Part shown: in pieces, positions 49,887 to 58,209 of the stretch
How positions within the stretch are numbered: position 1 is the stretch's first letter
Layout of the letters: each line of letters opens with the position of its first letter
Assembly (NCBI RefSeq): GCF_041008525.1
Contig: NZ_JBFLUG010000026.1
Location: 1 to 64,000, forward strand
Source: Parafrankia sp041008525
GTDB taxonomy: Bacteria; Actinomycetota; Actinomycetes; Frankiales; Frankiaceae
Reading direction: 5' to 3'
DNA length: 64,000 nucleotides
Position numbers and translations under genes: made by a program
The notes under the pieces: generated by a model
Seen by the model: only the letters and a program-made list of their open reading frames with translations
What the model was told of the DNA's origin: nothing
Database searches by the model: none

Positions 49887-51014
49887 TCAGCGGCTGACCG
49901 GTTCGAGACTGGCGGCCAGCTGGTGGATGTCGCGACGCCCACGCCCCTGTACCCAGACCTGGGTGCCGGCCCGCTCGAAGCGCAGATGGACCTGGTCGGG
50001 GTCGCCGCTGGGAGACCACCGCCGGGCATGGGTGCCGTCCGGCAGCCGGATCGGCTCCCATTCCGCCGGATCCGCCATCCTCGTTCCCCCGGACTGCGTG
50101 AACCACCGGCGCCAGCCACCGGGTCCGCCGCCCGAAGGATGGGCGACGACGACCGACCCGCCCTCGTCGGTGTCGACGACTCCGGTGTAGTGCTCACCGC
50201 GCGGGCTCAGCACGGTGAAGTCGACCTCGTCGGCGAGCGAGGCCAGCGGTCGGGCTCGTCTGATCGGGGATCTGGCCTCGGCGGCGGTGCCGACCGTCGC
50301 CAGATCGAAGCGGGCCGGGTCGACCGGCGCGTCGAACCGCGGGCCGCCCAGCCAGCACCGCTCGATCTCCTGGTCGGCGTACCAGGTGGTCAGGTCCAGC
50401 AGTACGCCGGTGGCGCTGTCGACGACGAGATCGTAGGCGTCGCCGTCGGTGAGGCTGTGCGGGCCGGGTGTCGACCAGCACTCGTTCTCGCGCGGCTCGG
50501 CACGCAACCAGGTCGCCGGCCGCCCGTGCCAGTCCAGTGCGTCGCAGGCCTCCAGGTGCAGGCAGGACAGCAGCCACCAGGGTCGGACGAAGACGAGTTC
50601 GCGGACCCACCGGGCGGTCAGGCCGGTACCGGGATCGGTGACCTGCGAGCCCCGGACGCTCCCGGCACGGCGCTCGCGCCACTCCTCGCCCCGCACCACG
50701 GCAACAGCCGCGCCGGCCGCGCCGGCGGCGCCGTCACCCGCAGCGGCCGCCGCGCTGGCGTGCCATTCGACCCGCAGCGAGCGAGGGGTGGCGAGGAGCG
50801 AGCCGCGCTGCTCGTCCACCGCGACCGCGGCCACCGGCGCGCGCGGGAACCCTGGCGGCTGGATGTCGGCAGGAATCCCGCGCGCAGCCGCGGCCGCGGT
50901 CCGAGCCCTGGTCAGCGCGGCTCTGTCGGCCCACCAGTGGAGGTCGGCCTGCAGCGATGCCCACCGCCCGGCGCTGGTGGACATGCTCTCCAGGGCGTCA
51001 CCCAACAAGCTCAC
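49887..51014 (-). CDS. Hypothetical actinobacterial protein
   Basis: This 375-residue protein is not recognised. It has an N-terminal MSTSAGRWASLQADLHWWAD helix, an Ala/Gly-rich middle and a beta-rich C-terminus with LVVDSATGVLLDLTTWYADQEIE and FTVLSPRGEHYTGVVDTDEGG. The middle phrase LTARWVRELVFVRPWWLLSCLHLEACDALDW repeats the style of LolA-like sorting barrels, but similarity is too weak to name. No signal peptide. The GTG at 51014 is the only start with a long conserved-looking frame. It lies opposite the MscS gene direction on the same strand. Confidence 0.6.
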   Translation of the reverse strand: MSLLGDALESMSTSAGRWASLQADLHWWADRAALTRARTAAAAARGIPADIQPPGFPRAPVAAVAVDEQRGSLLATPRSLRVEWHASAAAAAGDGAAGAAGAAVAVVRGEEWRERRAGSVRGSQVTDPGTGLTARWVRELVFVRPWWLLSCLHLEACDALDWHGRPATWLRAEPRENECWSTPGPHSLTDGDAYDLVVDSATGVLLDLTTWYADQEIERCWLGGPRFDAPVDPARFDLATVGTAAEARSPIRRARPLASLADEVDFTVLSPRGEHYTGVVDTDEGGSVVVAHPSGGGPGGWRRWFTQSGGTRMADPAEWEPIRLPDGTHARRWSPSGDPDQVHLRFERAGTQVWVQGRGRRDIHQLAASLEPVSR

Positions 51015-51121
51015 GCGGTAACCGTCGCACGAACAGGCCGATGATCGTGAGACCGCCCTCGAGGCCCGGGCCCCCCGTGACGCGGCGCCCCGGCAGACGC
51101 TGCCCTGACGGCGGTGTTTCG

Positions 51122-52513
51122 TCAGCGGGCGTGGACTGACGCGGACACGGGCGCCGAGTCGCTGTCCCCGCGCCCGTCCGTCCCGCGCTGCCGCGGCCCG
51201 CGCGGGCCGCCGTCCGACCTGTCACCCTCGGGCCTGCCGCCCGCGGGCCTGTCGTCATCCTGCATACCGCTGGGGTCCGCGGTGGGCTCACCGGTCTCGC
51301 TGAAGGCCCGGGAACGCTCTTCGGCGTCGGCGCTGCCGGTGAACAGGCGGGCATCCGAGATCATCTCCGGCGACTCCTTCTCCAGCCGGACGCGGTCCAT
51401 GGGGGCGAATCGTCCGCCGTGCCCGTTCTGGGTGCCGCGCTCGGCCGGGGAACGGTCGATCTCGATTCTGGTGCGCGGCAGCGCGAGCGCATGCCGGCGC
51501 CGCAGCCAGTCCACGAGTGCCTCCCGGACATGGCAGCGCAGATCGAACGTCGTCGGCCCGTCCTTGCCGCTGACGAGGACCCGGATCCGCACATGGTCGC
51601 TGATGGCGTCGGTGACCTGCAGGACGCTCACCCGCCCGTCCCACAGCTCGGTGTTCTCCACGATGCGGTGCATCTCGGCCCGCATGTCGTTGACGGGGAC
51701 CGACCAGTCCAGGTCGAACTCCACCGCGCCGAGGACGGCCGATTCCCGGCGGGTCCAGTTCTGGAACGGGTTCGTCGTGAAATAGGTCGACGGGAGGATC
51801 ATCCGGCGGTCGTCCCAGATGTGCACGACGACGTAGGTGAGGGTGATCTCCTCGATTCTTCCCCACTCGTCCTCGACCACGACGACGTCGTCCACCCGGA
51901 TGGCGTCGGTGAACGCCAGCTGCAGGCCGGCGAACATGTTCGCGAGCGACGTCTGTGCCGCGAGACCGGCGATGATGCCGACCACTCCGGCGGAGGCGAC
52001 GATGCTCGCCCCGGCGACGCGGACGCTGGGGATCGTCATCAGCATCGACGCGATCGCGATCAGCGAGATGACCAGGACGGTGATCCGGCGCAGCAGCATC
52101 ACCTGGGTCCGGATCCGGCGGGCATGCCTGTTGTCGGCGATGTCCATCCGGTAGCGGGACAGGGCGAGGTCCTCGACGACGAAGGCGAGGACGCCCACCA
52201 GCCAGGCGATCGCCGCGATCAGGGCCAGGCCGAGCACCCGCACGGTGGGGGGCGTCCAGGACTGTTCCACTGCGGCGTTCGCGGCTGTGAGCAGCCCGAG
52301 GACGACGAAGGCGAAGCGCGTCGGCCGCCGTCCGCGGACGGCGAGGTCGCTGACGATCTGCGAATGCCGGCCGATGCGGCGCAGAATCCGGTACAGGAGC
52401 AGGGCGGCCAGATAGCCGACGATGGCAGCCCCGGCCATGATCACAAGGACGCCGGGGCTGGAGTCCGTGCCGTCGATGCCGGGGATGGGGCCGAGCGCAG
52501 AACGTTCGGTCAT
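51122..52513 (-). CDS. MscS-like mechanosensitive ion channel
   Basis: This 463-residue protein has four to five N-terminal helices and the MscS core: VAGASIVASAGVVGIIAGLAAQTSLANMFAGLQLAFTDAIRVDDVVVVEDEWGRIEEITLTYVVVHIWDDRRMILPSTYF. The AGLAAQTSLANMFAG segment is the pore-lining helix 3. Such channels open under membrane tension to release solutes. The C-terminal 90 residues are hydrophilic and low-complexity. ATG at 52513 follows GAGGAGCTTCGCCT, better than ATG at 52531. Confidence 0.93.
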   Translation of the reverse strand: MTERSALGPIPGIDGTDSSPGVLVIMAGAAIVGYLAALLLYRILRRIGRHSQIVSDLAVRGRRPTRFAFVVLGLLTAANAAVEQSWTPPTVRVLGLALIAAIAWLVGVLAFVVEDLALSRYRMDIADNRHARRIRTQVMLLRRITVLVISLIAIASMLMTIPSVRVAGASIVASAGVVGIIAGLAAQTSLANMFAGLQLAFTDAIRVDDVVVVEDEWGRIEEITLTYVVVHIWDDRRMILPSTYFTTNPFQNWTRRESAVLGAVEFDLDWSVPVNDMRAEMHRIVENTELWDGRVSVLQVTDAISDHVRIRVLVSGKDGPTTFDLRCHVREALVDWLRRRHALALPRTRIEIDRSPAERGTQNGHGGRFAPMDRVRLEKESPEMISDARLFTGSADAEERSRAFSETGEPTADPSGMQDDDRPAGGRPEGDRSDGGPRGPRQRGTDGRGDSDSAPVSASVHAR

Positions 52514-52627
52514 AGGCGAAGCTCCTCGCATTGCGGTAGCTGTCCACAGGCCAGGCCCGGTATGCCCGCATCCGCCCGGGTCATGCCCTGCTTTCGGAAA
52601 GGCGCCACGCTTCGGCGGACCGCGAGG

Positions 52628-54385
52628 TCAGCCGGTGGCGGAGGGGCCGCGACCGGATCCGGCGAGCTGGCGCGGGGGGATCCGGCGGGTGAACACCGTC
52701 GCGAACAGCGCGACGAGCGCGAGGACCGCCAGCGAGGCGCGCAGTGCTGTGACGCGGGCGCGGGCGTTCTCGTCGACAATCACGTCCGTGGTCTGCGCGG
52801 GCACGCCGGCGGCGGCGAGGCCGGATCGCAGATCCTGGTCCGACAGGAACGGGGCGCCCTCCGCCAGCCGCACCGTGGCCTGTGCCGCGAGGTCCGGCGG
52901 CGCCGCGGGGTTGTCCCGCACGCCAGCCAGGAACGATGTCGTCAGGCTCGCGATGAGCACCGTGCCGGCCACCGCGGTGCCGATCGAGGCGCCCAGGTTG
53001 GTCACCGTGTTCTGCACTCCGCCGACCTCGGCGCTGTCCTCGTCCGCGACGGACGAGACGGTGACGCTGCCCAGCTGGGACGCAAGCGCGCCGATGCCGA
53101 GGCCGGCCAGCAGCAGCGGCAAGGTCACGATCTCCGGGCCGGCGCCGAGATCCAGCAGCGCGATCATGATCACGATCCCCCCGAGGAGCGCGAGAAAGCC
53201 CAGGCGCACGATGCGGCGCGGGGAGGCGTGCGGGAGCAGCCTGGGGATGCCGACGGCCGCGGCCAGCAGCGTCGCGGACAGCGGAATCAGCCACACCCCG
53301 GTCTCGACCGCGGACAGTCCCAGGGACACAGAGAGGAACAGCGGCACGACGAAGAACAGCCCCGCCTGCAGGAGGTACTGGAAGAAGAAGGACGTGAGGC
53401 CGCCCCGCAGCGTCCGATTCCGCAACATCGCGGGGTCGAGCAGCGCGGGCCGTCGGCGGGCGATCCGCCTCTCCTCCCACCACAGGAAGACCCGCAGGGT
53501 GCACAGGCCAGCGAAGATCAGCCAGCAGGCCGGCGAGAGGCCCAGCCAGGCCGGTTCGCCGTCCTTGGGCCTGACAAGCCCCCAGCTCCCCGCCCGCAGG
53601 ACGCCGTAGACGACCAGACACAGGCCCAGCGCGGAGAGCCCGGTTCCGGTGAGGTCGAGGCTGGCACTCCACCCCCGGGGCCTACGGGACTGCTCGCCTC
53701 CCGCCCCCTGCTGATCTCCTGCCGCTCCCTGCTGATCTCCTGTCGCTTCCTGCCGGCCCTGATGGCCCTGATGGACCGGGGTCGCCGGCACTCCGGCCGG
53801 GGACTCGGCCATCCGGCGGGTGAAGGCCAGGATGACCAGCACGACCACCACCTCACCGGCGAACACCCACCGCCAGGACAGATAGGTGGTGAACAGGCCG
53901 CCGACGAGCGGTCCGGTGGCGACCGCGATCGCTCCCGCCGAGGCGACCAGGCCATAGGCTCGCGGACGGTCGGGGGGCGCGAAGTTGGCCGCGACCAGGG
54001 CGACGATCGCCGGCATGATCAGTGCCGCGCCGATCCCCTCGAGCACCGACCAGCCCACGGTGAGCACAGCCAGATTCCCGGCGAGCGCCGTGGTCAGCGA
54101 ACCGCAGCCGTAGATCACGCAGCCGACGGCGAAGACCCGCTTCCGCCCGAAGATCCGCCCGAGCCGACCCCCGGTGATCATGAATGCGGCCATGACCAGG
54201 GTGTAGAAGGTGATGGCGGTCTGGATGCCGCTGACCGTCGTTCCGACGTCCGCCGAGACGGTCGCGATCGAGACGTTCATGACCGAGCTGTCCAGGGTCA
54301 TCAGGAACTGACCGGCGCACAGCGTCAGCAGGACGCCTCGCCCACCGCCAGCCGCCCTGGCCGTCCCCGTCCCGGCGCTGGCCAT
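52628..54385 (-). CDS. DHA2-family MFS multidrug transporter (EmrB/QacA type)
   Basis: This 585-residue transporter has 14 expected helices. It starts GVLLTLCAGQFLMTLDSSVMNVSIATVSADVG (motif D1 of DHA2) and contains ITGGRLGRIFGRKRVF (motif A) and ATGPLVGGLFTTYLSWRWVF (motif C). It likely exports drugs or metabolites by proton antiport. A cytoplasmic loop holds the GDQQGAAGDQQGAGGEQ repeat encoded by a 21-bp tandem duplication. ATG at 54385 follows GGGGGAGGAAAG. It is divergent from the kinase gene, with 277 gene-free bp between. Confidence 0.93.
   Translation of the reverse strand: MASAGTGTARAAGGGRGVLLTLCAGQFLMTLDSSVMNVSIATVSADVGTTVSGIQTAITFYTLVMAAFMITGGRLGRIFGRKRVFAVGCVIYGCGSLTTALAGNLAVLTVGWSVLEGIGAALIMPAIVALVAANFAPPDRPRAYGLVASAGAIAVATGPLVGGLFTTYLSWRWVFAGEVVVVLVILAFTRRMAESPAGVPATPVHQGHQGRQEATGDQQGAAGDQQGAGGEQSRRPRGWSASLDLTGTGLSALGLCLVVYGVLRAGSWGLVRPKDGEPAWLGLSPACWLIFAGLCTLRVFLWWEERRIARRRPALLDPAMLRNRTLRGGLTSFFFQYLLQAGLFFVVPLFLSVSLGLSAVETGVWLIPLSATLLAAAVGIPRLLPHASPRRIVRLGFLALLGGIVIMIALLDLGAGPEIVTLPLLLAGLGIGALASQLGSVTVSSVADEDSAEVGGVQNTVTNLGASIGTAVAGTVLIASLTTSFLAGVRDNPAAPPDLAAQATVRLAEGAPFLSDQDLRSGLAAAGVPAQTTDVIVDENARARVTALRASLAVLALVALFATVFTRRIPPRQLAGSGRGPSATG
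53708..53749 (-). repeat. 21-bp tandem duplication in the DHA2 transporter
   Basis: CTGCTGATCTCCTGCCGCTCC (53708-53728) is followed by a copy with two changes (53729-53749), in frame in the loop between helices. Confidence 0.85.
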
Positions 54386-54662
54386 CTTTCCTCCCCCACG
54401 AATGCGACCGCGCCGAATGTCGATGTCCGAGGCTCCGGCCATCCGCATTGTTGACCGGGGCCGCAGCATTGTCAGCGCACGACGCCGGGGGGCCTCGACA
54501 GGATCCGACGGGATGCCGGAACCCGGCCGGCTATGTCGAACCGCACCTGGCGACATCGCGGCGCAACGGGGGCCGTGCCGGGCGTGTGCCATTTCCGAGC
54601 GGCTACAGTCGGAATGTCGCGGGCCTTTGACGGCAGCGCGCCGTGCCTGGGGGGGCGACATC

Positions 54663-56015
54663 TTGACCGGCAAGCATGACCTGATCGCGGCCGCGTTGCC
54701 GGGCTATGCGGTGCACGGCGAGATCGGCCATGGTGCTTTCGGTGTTGTTTTGTCGGGCCGAGACCGGCTGAACCGCGAAGTTGCGATCAAAATTGTGCCC
54801 GGCGTGGACGGCGGTAGTGACGACGCCCGGGCGGAGGCCCTCACTCTCACCAAGGTCGATCACCCCCACATCGTGCGGGTGTACGACTACGTCCAGCTGG
54901 ACGACCGCGCGCTGATCGTCATGGAGCTGGTCGGCGGCGGCACACTGCGCGCGCGGGCCGCACGCGGACTGTCTCCGGCCCAGGTGTGCGCGGTGGGTCT
55001 GGCCACCGCTGCCGCGCTGGGCCACGCCCACAGCCGGGGCGTGCTGCACCGCGACGTGAAGCCGGCGAACGTGCTGTTCACGGAAGGCGGGCAGCTGAAG
55101 GTCGCCGACTTCGGGATCGCGCGGGAGTACACGGGCTCGGACCTGCGGACGGCGACGGCGGTCGGAACCCCGCGTTACATGGCGCCCGAGCAGTTCCTGG
55201 CGGGGCCGTTGGGGCCGTCCACCGACCTGTACGCGCTGGGCGTCATCCTCTACGAACTGCTGGCCGGCCGGCCGCCGTTCCGGGCGGCCCCGACGGACGC
55301 GCAGTCCTCGTTCGAAGGGCTTCGCCGCAGCCACCTCGGCGAGGCACCGCCGCCACTGCACACCGCGCCCGCACCGATCGGCGCGGTCGTCCTGCGGGCG
55401 CTGGCGAAGCGCCCCGCCGACCGGTACCAGACTGCGCGGGACTTCGCCGCCGCACTCGCCGGCGCCGCCACCGAGGCGCTGGGTCCCGACTGGCTGCGCC
55501 AGGCGGGCCTGGTGGTCAGCCTGGACGACGACATCCGCGCGCTGGCCACGAGCGACCCGGCCGCGGCGCCACTCCCCGGTGGTGGTCCACCGGCGGCGTG
55601 GGGCAGCACCGGGCTGACCGCGCTCCCACCCGGACTACTGAAGCCCGCGGTCACCCTGGTCGTGCCACCGCCTCAGCGACGGCCCGCGCCACCACCACCA
55701 CCACCACCCGCTCCGCCCCGGCCCCAGCGGCCGGGGCCAGGGCCGGGGTCGCGGCCAGGGCCGGGATTGCAACCAGGGCCGGGGTCGCAGCCAGGGTTGC
55801 CGACGGGCGGCCCGGCCACGGGCGCGAGGGGCTCGGGGGTGGTCGTGGGCAGGGCCGCGCTGCAGCGGGTCGTCGGTGACGAGTCGCGGGTCGTGGTCCG
55901 TACCGGCACCGACGCCGAGTACCGCAGGCTCGGCTACCGGACGGCTGTCGCCGCCCTCGTGCTGCTCACCGCGGTGGGGCTGCTGGTCGCCACAGCCCTG
56001 CTGCTACGCGGATGA
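54663..56015 (+). CDS. Serine/threonine protein kinase with C-terminal membrane anchor
   Basis: This 450-residue kinase has a complete catalytic domain (about residues 15-270): GHGAFG (glycine loop), VAIKIV (Lys), HRDVKPANV (catalytic loop), ADFGIARE (DFG) and RYMAPEQ. A Pro/Gly/Gln-rich linker with repeated GPGPGSQPG-like units and a final single helix (AVAALVLLTAVGLLVATALLL) anchor it with almost no extracellular part, so it lacks PASTA or other sensors. The TTG at 54663 gives the family start LTGKHDLIAAALPGY and has a G-rich region just upstream. It probably phosphorylates proteins of the downstream MoxR operon. Confidence 0.9.
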   Translation: MTGKHDLIAAALPGYAVHGEIGHGAFGVVLSGRDRLNREVAIKIVPGVDGGSDDARAEALTLTKVDHPHIVRVYDYVQLDDRALIVMELVGGGTLRARAARGLSPAQVCAVGLATAAALGHAHSRGVLHRDVKPANVLFTEGGQLKVADFGIAREYTGSDLRTATAVGTPRYMAPEQFLAGPLGPSTDLYALGVILYELLAGRPPFRAAPTDAQSSFEGLRRSHLGEAPPPLHTAPAPIGAVVLRALAKRPADRYQTARDFAAALAGAATEALGPDWLRQAGLVVSLDDDIRALATSDPAAAPLPGGGPPAAWGSTGLTALPPGLLKPAVTLVVPPPQRRPAPPPPPPPAPPRPQRPGPGPGSRPGPGLQPGPGSQPGLPTGGPATGARGSGVVVGRAALQRVVGDESRVVVRTGTDAEYRRLGYRTAVAALVLLTAVGLLVATALLLRG

Positions 56016-56083
56016 CGGTGCCGCGCTGACGACGGAAGTGGCCGGCAGGACGACACGCCTGCCGGAATCGAATCGGGGGGATC

Positions 56084-57067
56084 ATGACGGAATCACTGCT
56101 GGGCCCGGATGACACGGCCTGGTTCGCCGAACGCGGCACGGCACTCGTCCGCAACGTGGAGACGCTGATCCGGGGCAAGACCGAGATCGTGCGGCTCGTC
56201 GCCGTCTGCCTGGCGGCCGAGGGTCATGTCCTTATCGACGACGTCCCGGGCACCGGCAAGACCTCGCTCGCGAAGGCGGTGGCCAACTCGATCGCCGGCA
56301 CGATGCGGCGGATCCAGTTCACCCCCGACCTGCTGCCCACCGACGTCACCGGCGTGCAGGTGTGGAACCTCGGGACGCAGGTCTTCGAGTTCCAGCCGGG
56401 GCCGGTCTTCGGCAACGTGATTCTCGCCGACGAGGTGAACCGCGCCTCGCCGAAGACCCAGTCGGCGCTGCTGGAGGTGATGGAGGAGCAGCAGGTCACG
56501 GTGGACGGGACGCCGATCGCCGTGCCACGCCCGTTCCTCGTCGTGGCCACCCAGAACCCGGTCGAGCACGGCGGGACCTACGACCTGCCCGAGGCCCAGA
56601 TCGACCGGTTCATGATGCGGCTCACGATCGGCTACCCGGACCACGCCGCCGAGGTGGAGGTGCTGGCGAACCGCCGGGGCGGCCGGTCGGTGGACGCGGT
56701 CGCGCCCGTCCTGACCACCGCCGACATCGACCGGATGATCGGGATCACCCGCCGGGTCCACCTGTCCGAGGCGCTGCTGGGCTACATCGTCACCCTCGCC
56801 GCGTCGACGCGCCGCCGGCCGGAGGTCAGGCTCGGGGTGAGCACCCGGGGTGCGCTGGCGCTCGCCGCCGCCGCGCAGGCACACGCGGCGGCCGACAGCC
56901 GGACCTACGCGACACCTGACGACGTCAAGGCGCTGGCGCCGTACGTCCTCGGGCACCGGGTGCTGCTGCGCCCGGAGGCGGAGATGTCCGGCCTGCGCGC
57001 CGTGGACCTGATCGGGGAGACGGTCGCCGCGGTTCCGGTCCCGAGCCAGCGACTGGCCACCCGTTGA
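56084..57067 (+). CDS. MoxR-family AAA+ ATPase
   Basis: This 327-residue ATPase has Walker A DDVPGTGKTSLAKA, Walker B VILADEVNRAS and the sensor/arginine region ATQNPVEHGGTYDLPEAQIDRF. MoxR proteins are chaperone-like and usually act with a DUF58 partner; here that partner follows at once, with the stop and TTG start overlapping (57064-57067). ATG at 56084 is preceded by GGGGGGATC. The kinase gene lies 68 bp upstream. Confidence 0.95.
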   Translation: MTESLLGPDDTAWFAERGTALVRNVETLIRGKTEIVRLVAVCLAAEGHVLIDDVPGTGKTSLAKAVANSIAGTMRRIQFTPDLLPTDVTGVQVWNLGTQVFEFQPGPVFGNVILADEVNRASPKTQSALLEVMEEQQVTVDGTPIAVPRPFLVVATQNPVEHGGTYDLPEAQIDRFMMRLTIGYPDHAAEVEVLANRRGGRSVDAVAPVLTTADIDRMIGITRRVHLSEALLGYIVTLAASTRRRPEVRLGVSTRGALALAAAAQAHAAADSRTYATPDDVKALAPYVLGHRVLLRPEAEMSGLRAVDLIGETVAAVPVPSQRLATR

Positions 57068-58209
57068 TCACGAGGTCCGGTGCCGCGATGATCGCGGCCG
57101 CGGGGGTGCTCGTCCTCGCGGGGGTGCTGCTCGACTACCCCGAGCTGATCGTTCTCGGCCTCGGCGCGGCCGTCGTGGTCACGGTGGCCGCCGGCTGGAT
57201 GCTCGCCCGGCCGGACGTCACGATCGAGCGTGAGATCCGCCCGGACCGGGTCGCCGAGGGTGATCCGGCGCTCGCCGTCCTGATGGTGACCAACACCGCG
57301 CGGCGCCGGTCGCCGCCGATCGTCGCCGGCGAGTCGGTCGGCGGCCACCAGGTCGGGATAGCGCTGGCGAGCCTGCCCCCGGGCGGCAGCCAGGAGGCCC
57401 GGTACGAGCTGCCGACCACCCGCCGCGGTGTTTTCGAGGTGGGTCCGCTGACCGTCGGTCACGCCGATCCGCTGCGGCTGATGCACGTCCGGCGCGGGTT
57501 CCCGTCCCGTTCGGTGCTGCGGGTGCACCCGCGGCTGCTGCCGGTCGCGCCGCTGCCGACCGGGGGCTCACCGGATGTGGACGGGCCGGCATCCGCCTCC
57601 GCCGCACCCGGCGGCGTGGCCTTCCACGGCCTGCGCGAGTACGTGCGGGGCGACGACCTGCGGCTCGTCCACTGGCGGTCCACCGCGCGCACGAACACCC
57701 TCATGGTGCGCCACAACGTGGTCCCGCGGGAGCCGCGGATGCTGGTCATGCTCGACACCAGCGCGGATCCATACCAGGCGGACCAGTTCGAGGACGCGGT
57801 GCGCATCGCCGCGTCGCTGGCCGCCGCCGCCGTGACGCACGGGTTCGGCGTCGAGGTGCGCACCACCGGTGGACGTCACGCCGTGGCGGAACGCGGCGCG
57901 GCCCCGTCGACGGCACTGCTCGATCTGCTCGCCGACGTCGGGGCGGCCCCCGACGACCCCGGGCTGGGGGCGCTGGCCACGCTCGTCCCGCGGGAGGGCG
58001 GGGTGGCCCTCGGTGTCGTGACCGGCCAGGCGCCGGCCGCGGGTACCGCCACCGTGTCGAAGGTCCGCGCGCGGTTCGCGATGGTCAGCGTCATCCAGGT
58101 CGGCGCGCGGCCGGGGCAGCCCGGTCCGGTGGTGCGCGGTGCGCTGGTCCTGAACGTGCGCGACAGCGACGACTTCGTCACCGCGTGGAACACCCGGGTG
58201 ATCCGGTGA
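57064..58209 (+). CDS. DUF58 domain membrane protein
   Basis: This 381-residue protein has two N-terminal helices (AAAGVLVLAGVLLDYPELIVLGLGAAVVVTVAAGWML). The DUF58 hallmark GLREYVRGDDLRLVHWRSTARTNTLMV (about residues 185-215) is followed by a vWA-like segment (LVMLDTSADPYQADQFEDAVRIAASLAAAAVTHG). It partners MoxR ATPases in assembly or stress functions. The TTG start overlaps the MoxR stop (TTGA), and its stop overlaps the next start (GTGA). Confidence 0.92.
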   Translation: MITRSGAAMIAAAGVLVLAGVLLDYPELIVLGLGAAVVVTVAAGWMLARPDVTIEREIRPDRVAEGDPALAVLMVTNTARRRSPPIVAGESVGGHQVGIALASLPPGGSQEARYELPTTRRGVFEVGPLTVGHADPLRLMHVRRGFPSRSVLRVHPRLLPVAPLPTGGSPDVDGPASASAAPGGVAFHGLREYVRGDDLRLVHWRSTARTNTLMVRHNVVPREPRMLVMLDTSADPYQADQFEDAVRIAASLAAAAVTHGFGVEVRTTGGRHAVAERGAAPSTALLDLLADVGAAPDDPGLGALATLVPREGGVALGVVTGQAPAAGTATVSKVRARFAMVSVIQVGARPGQPGPVVRGALVLNVRDSDDFVTAWNTRVIR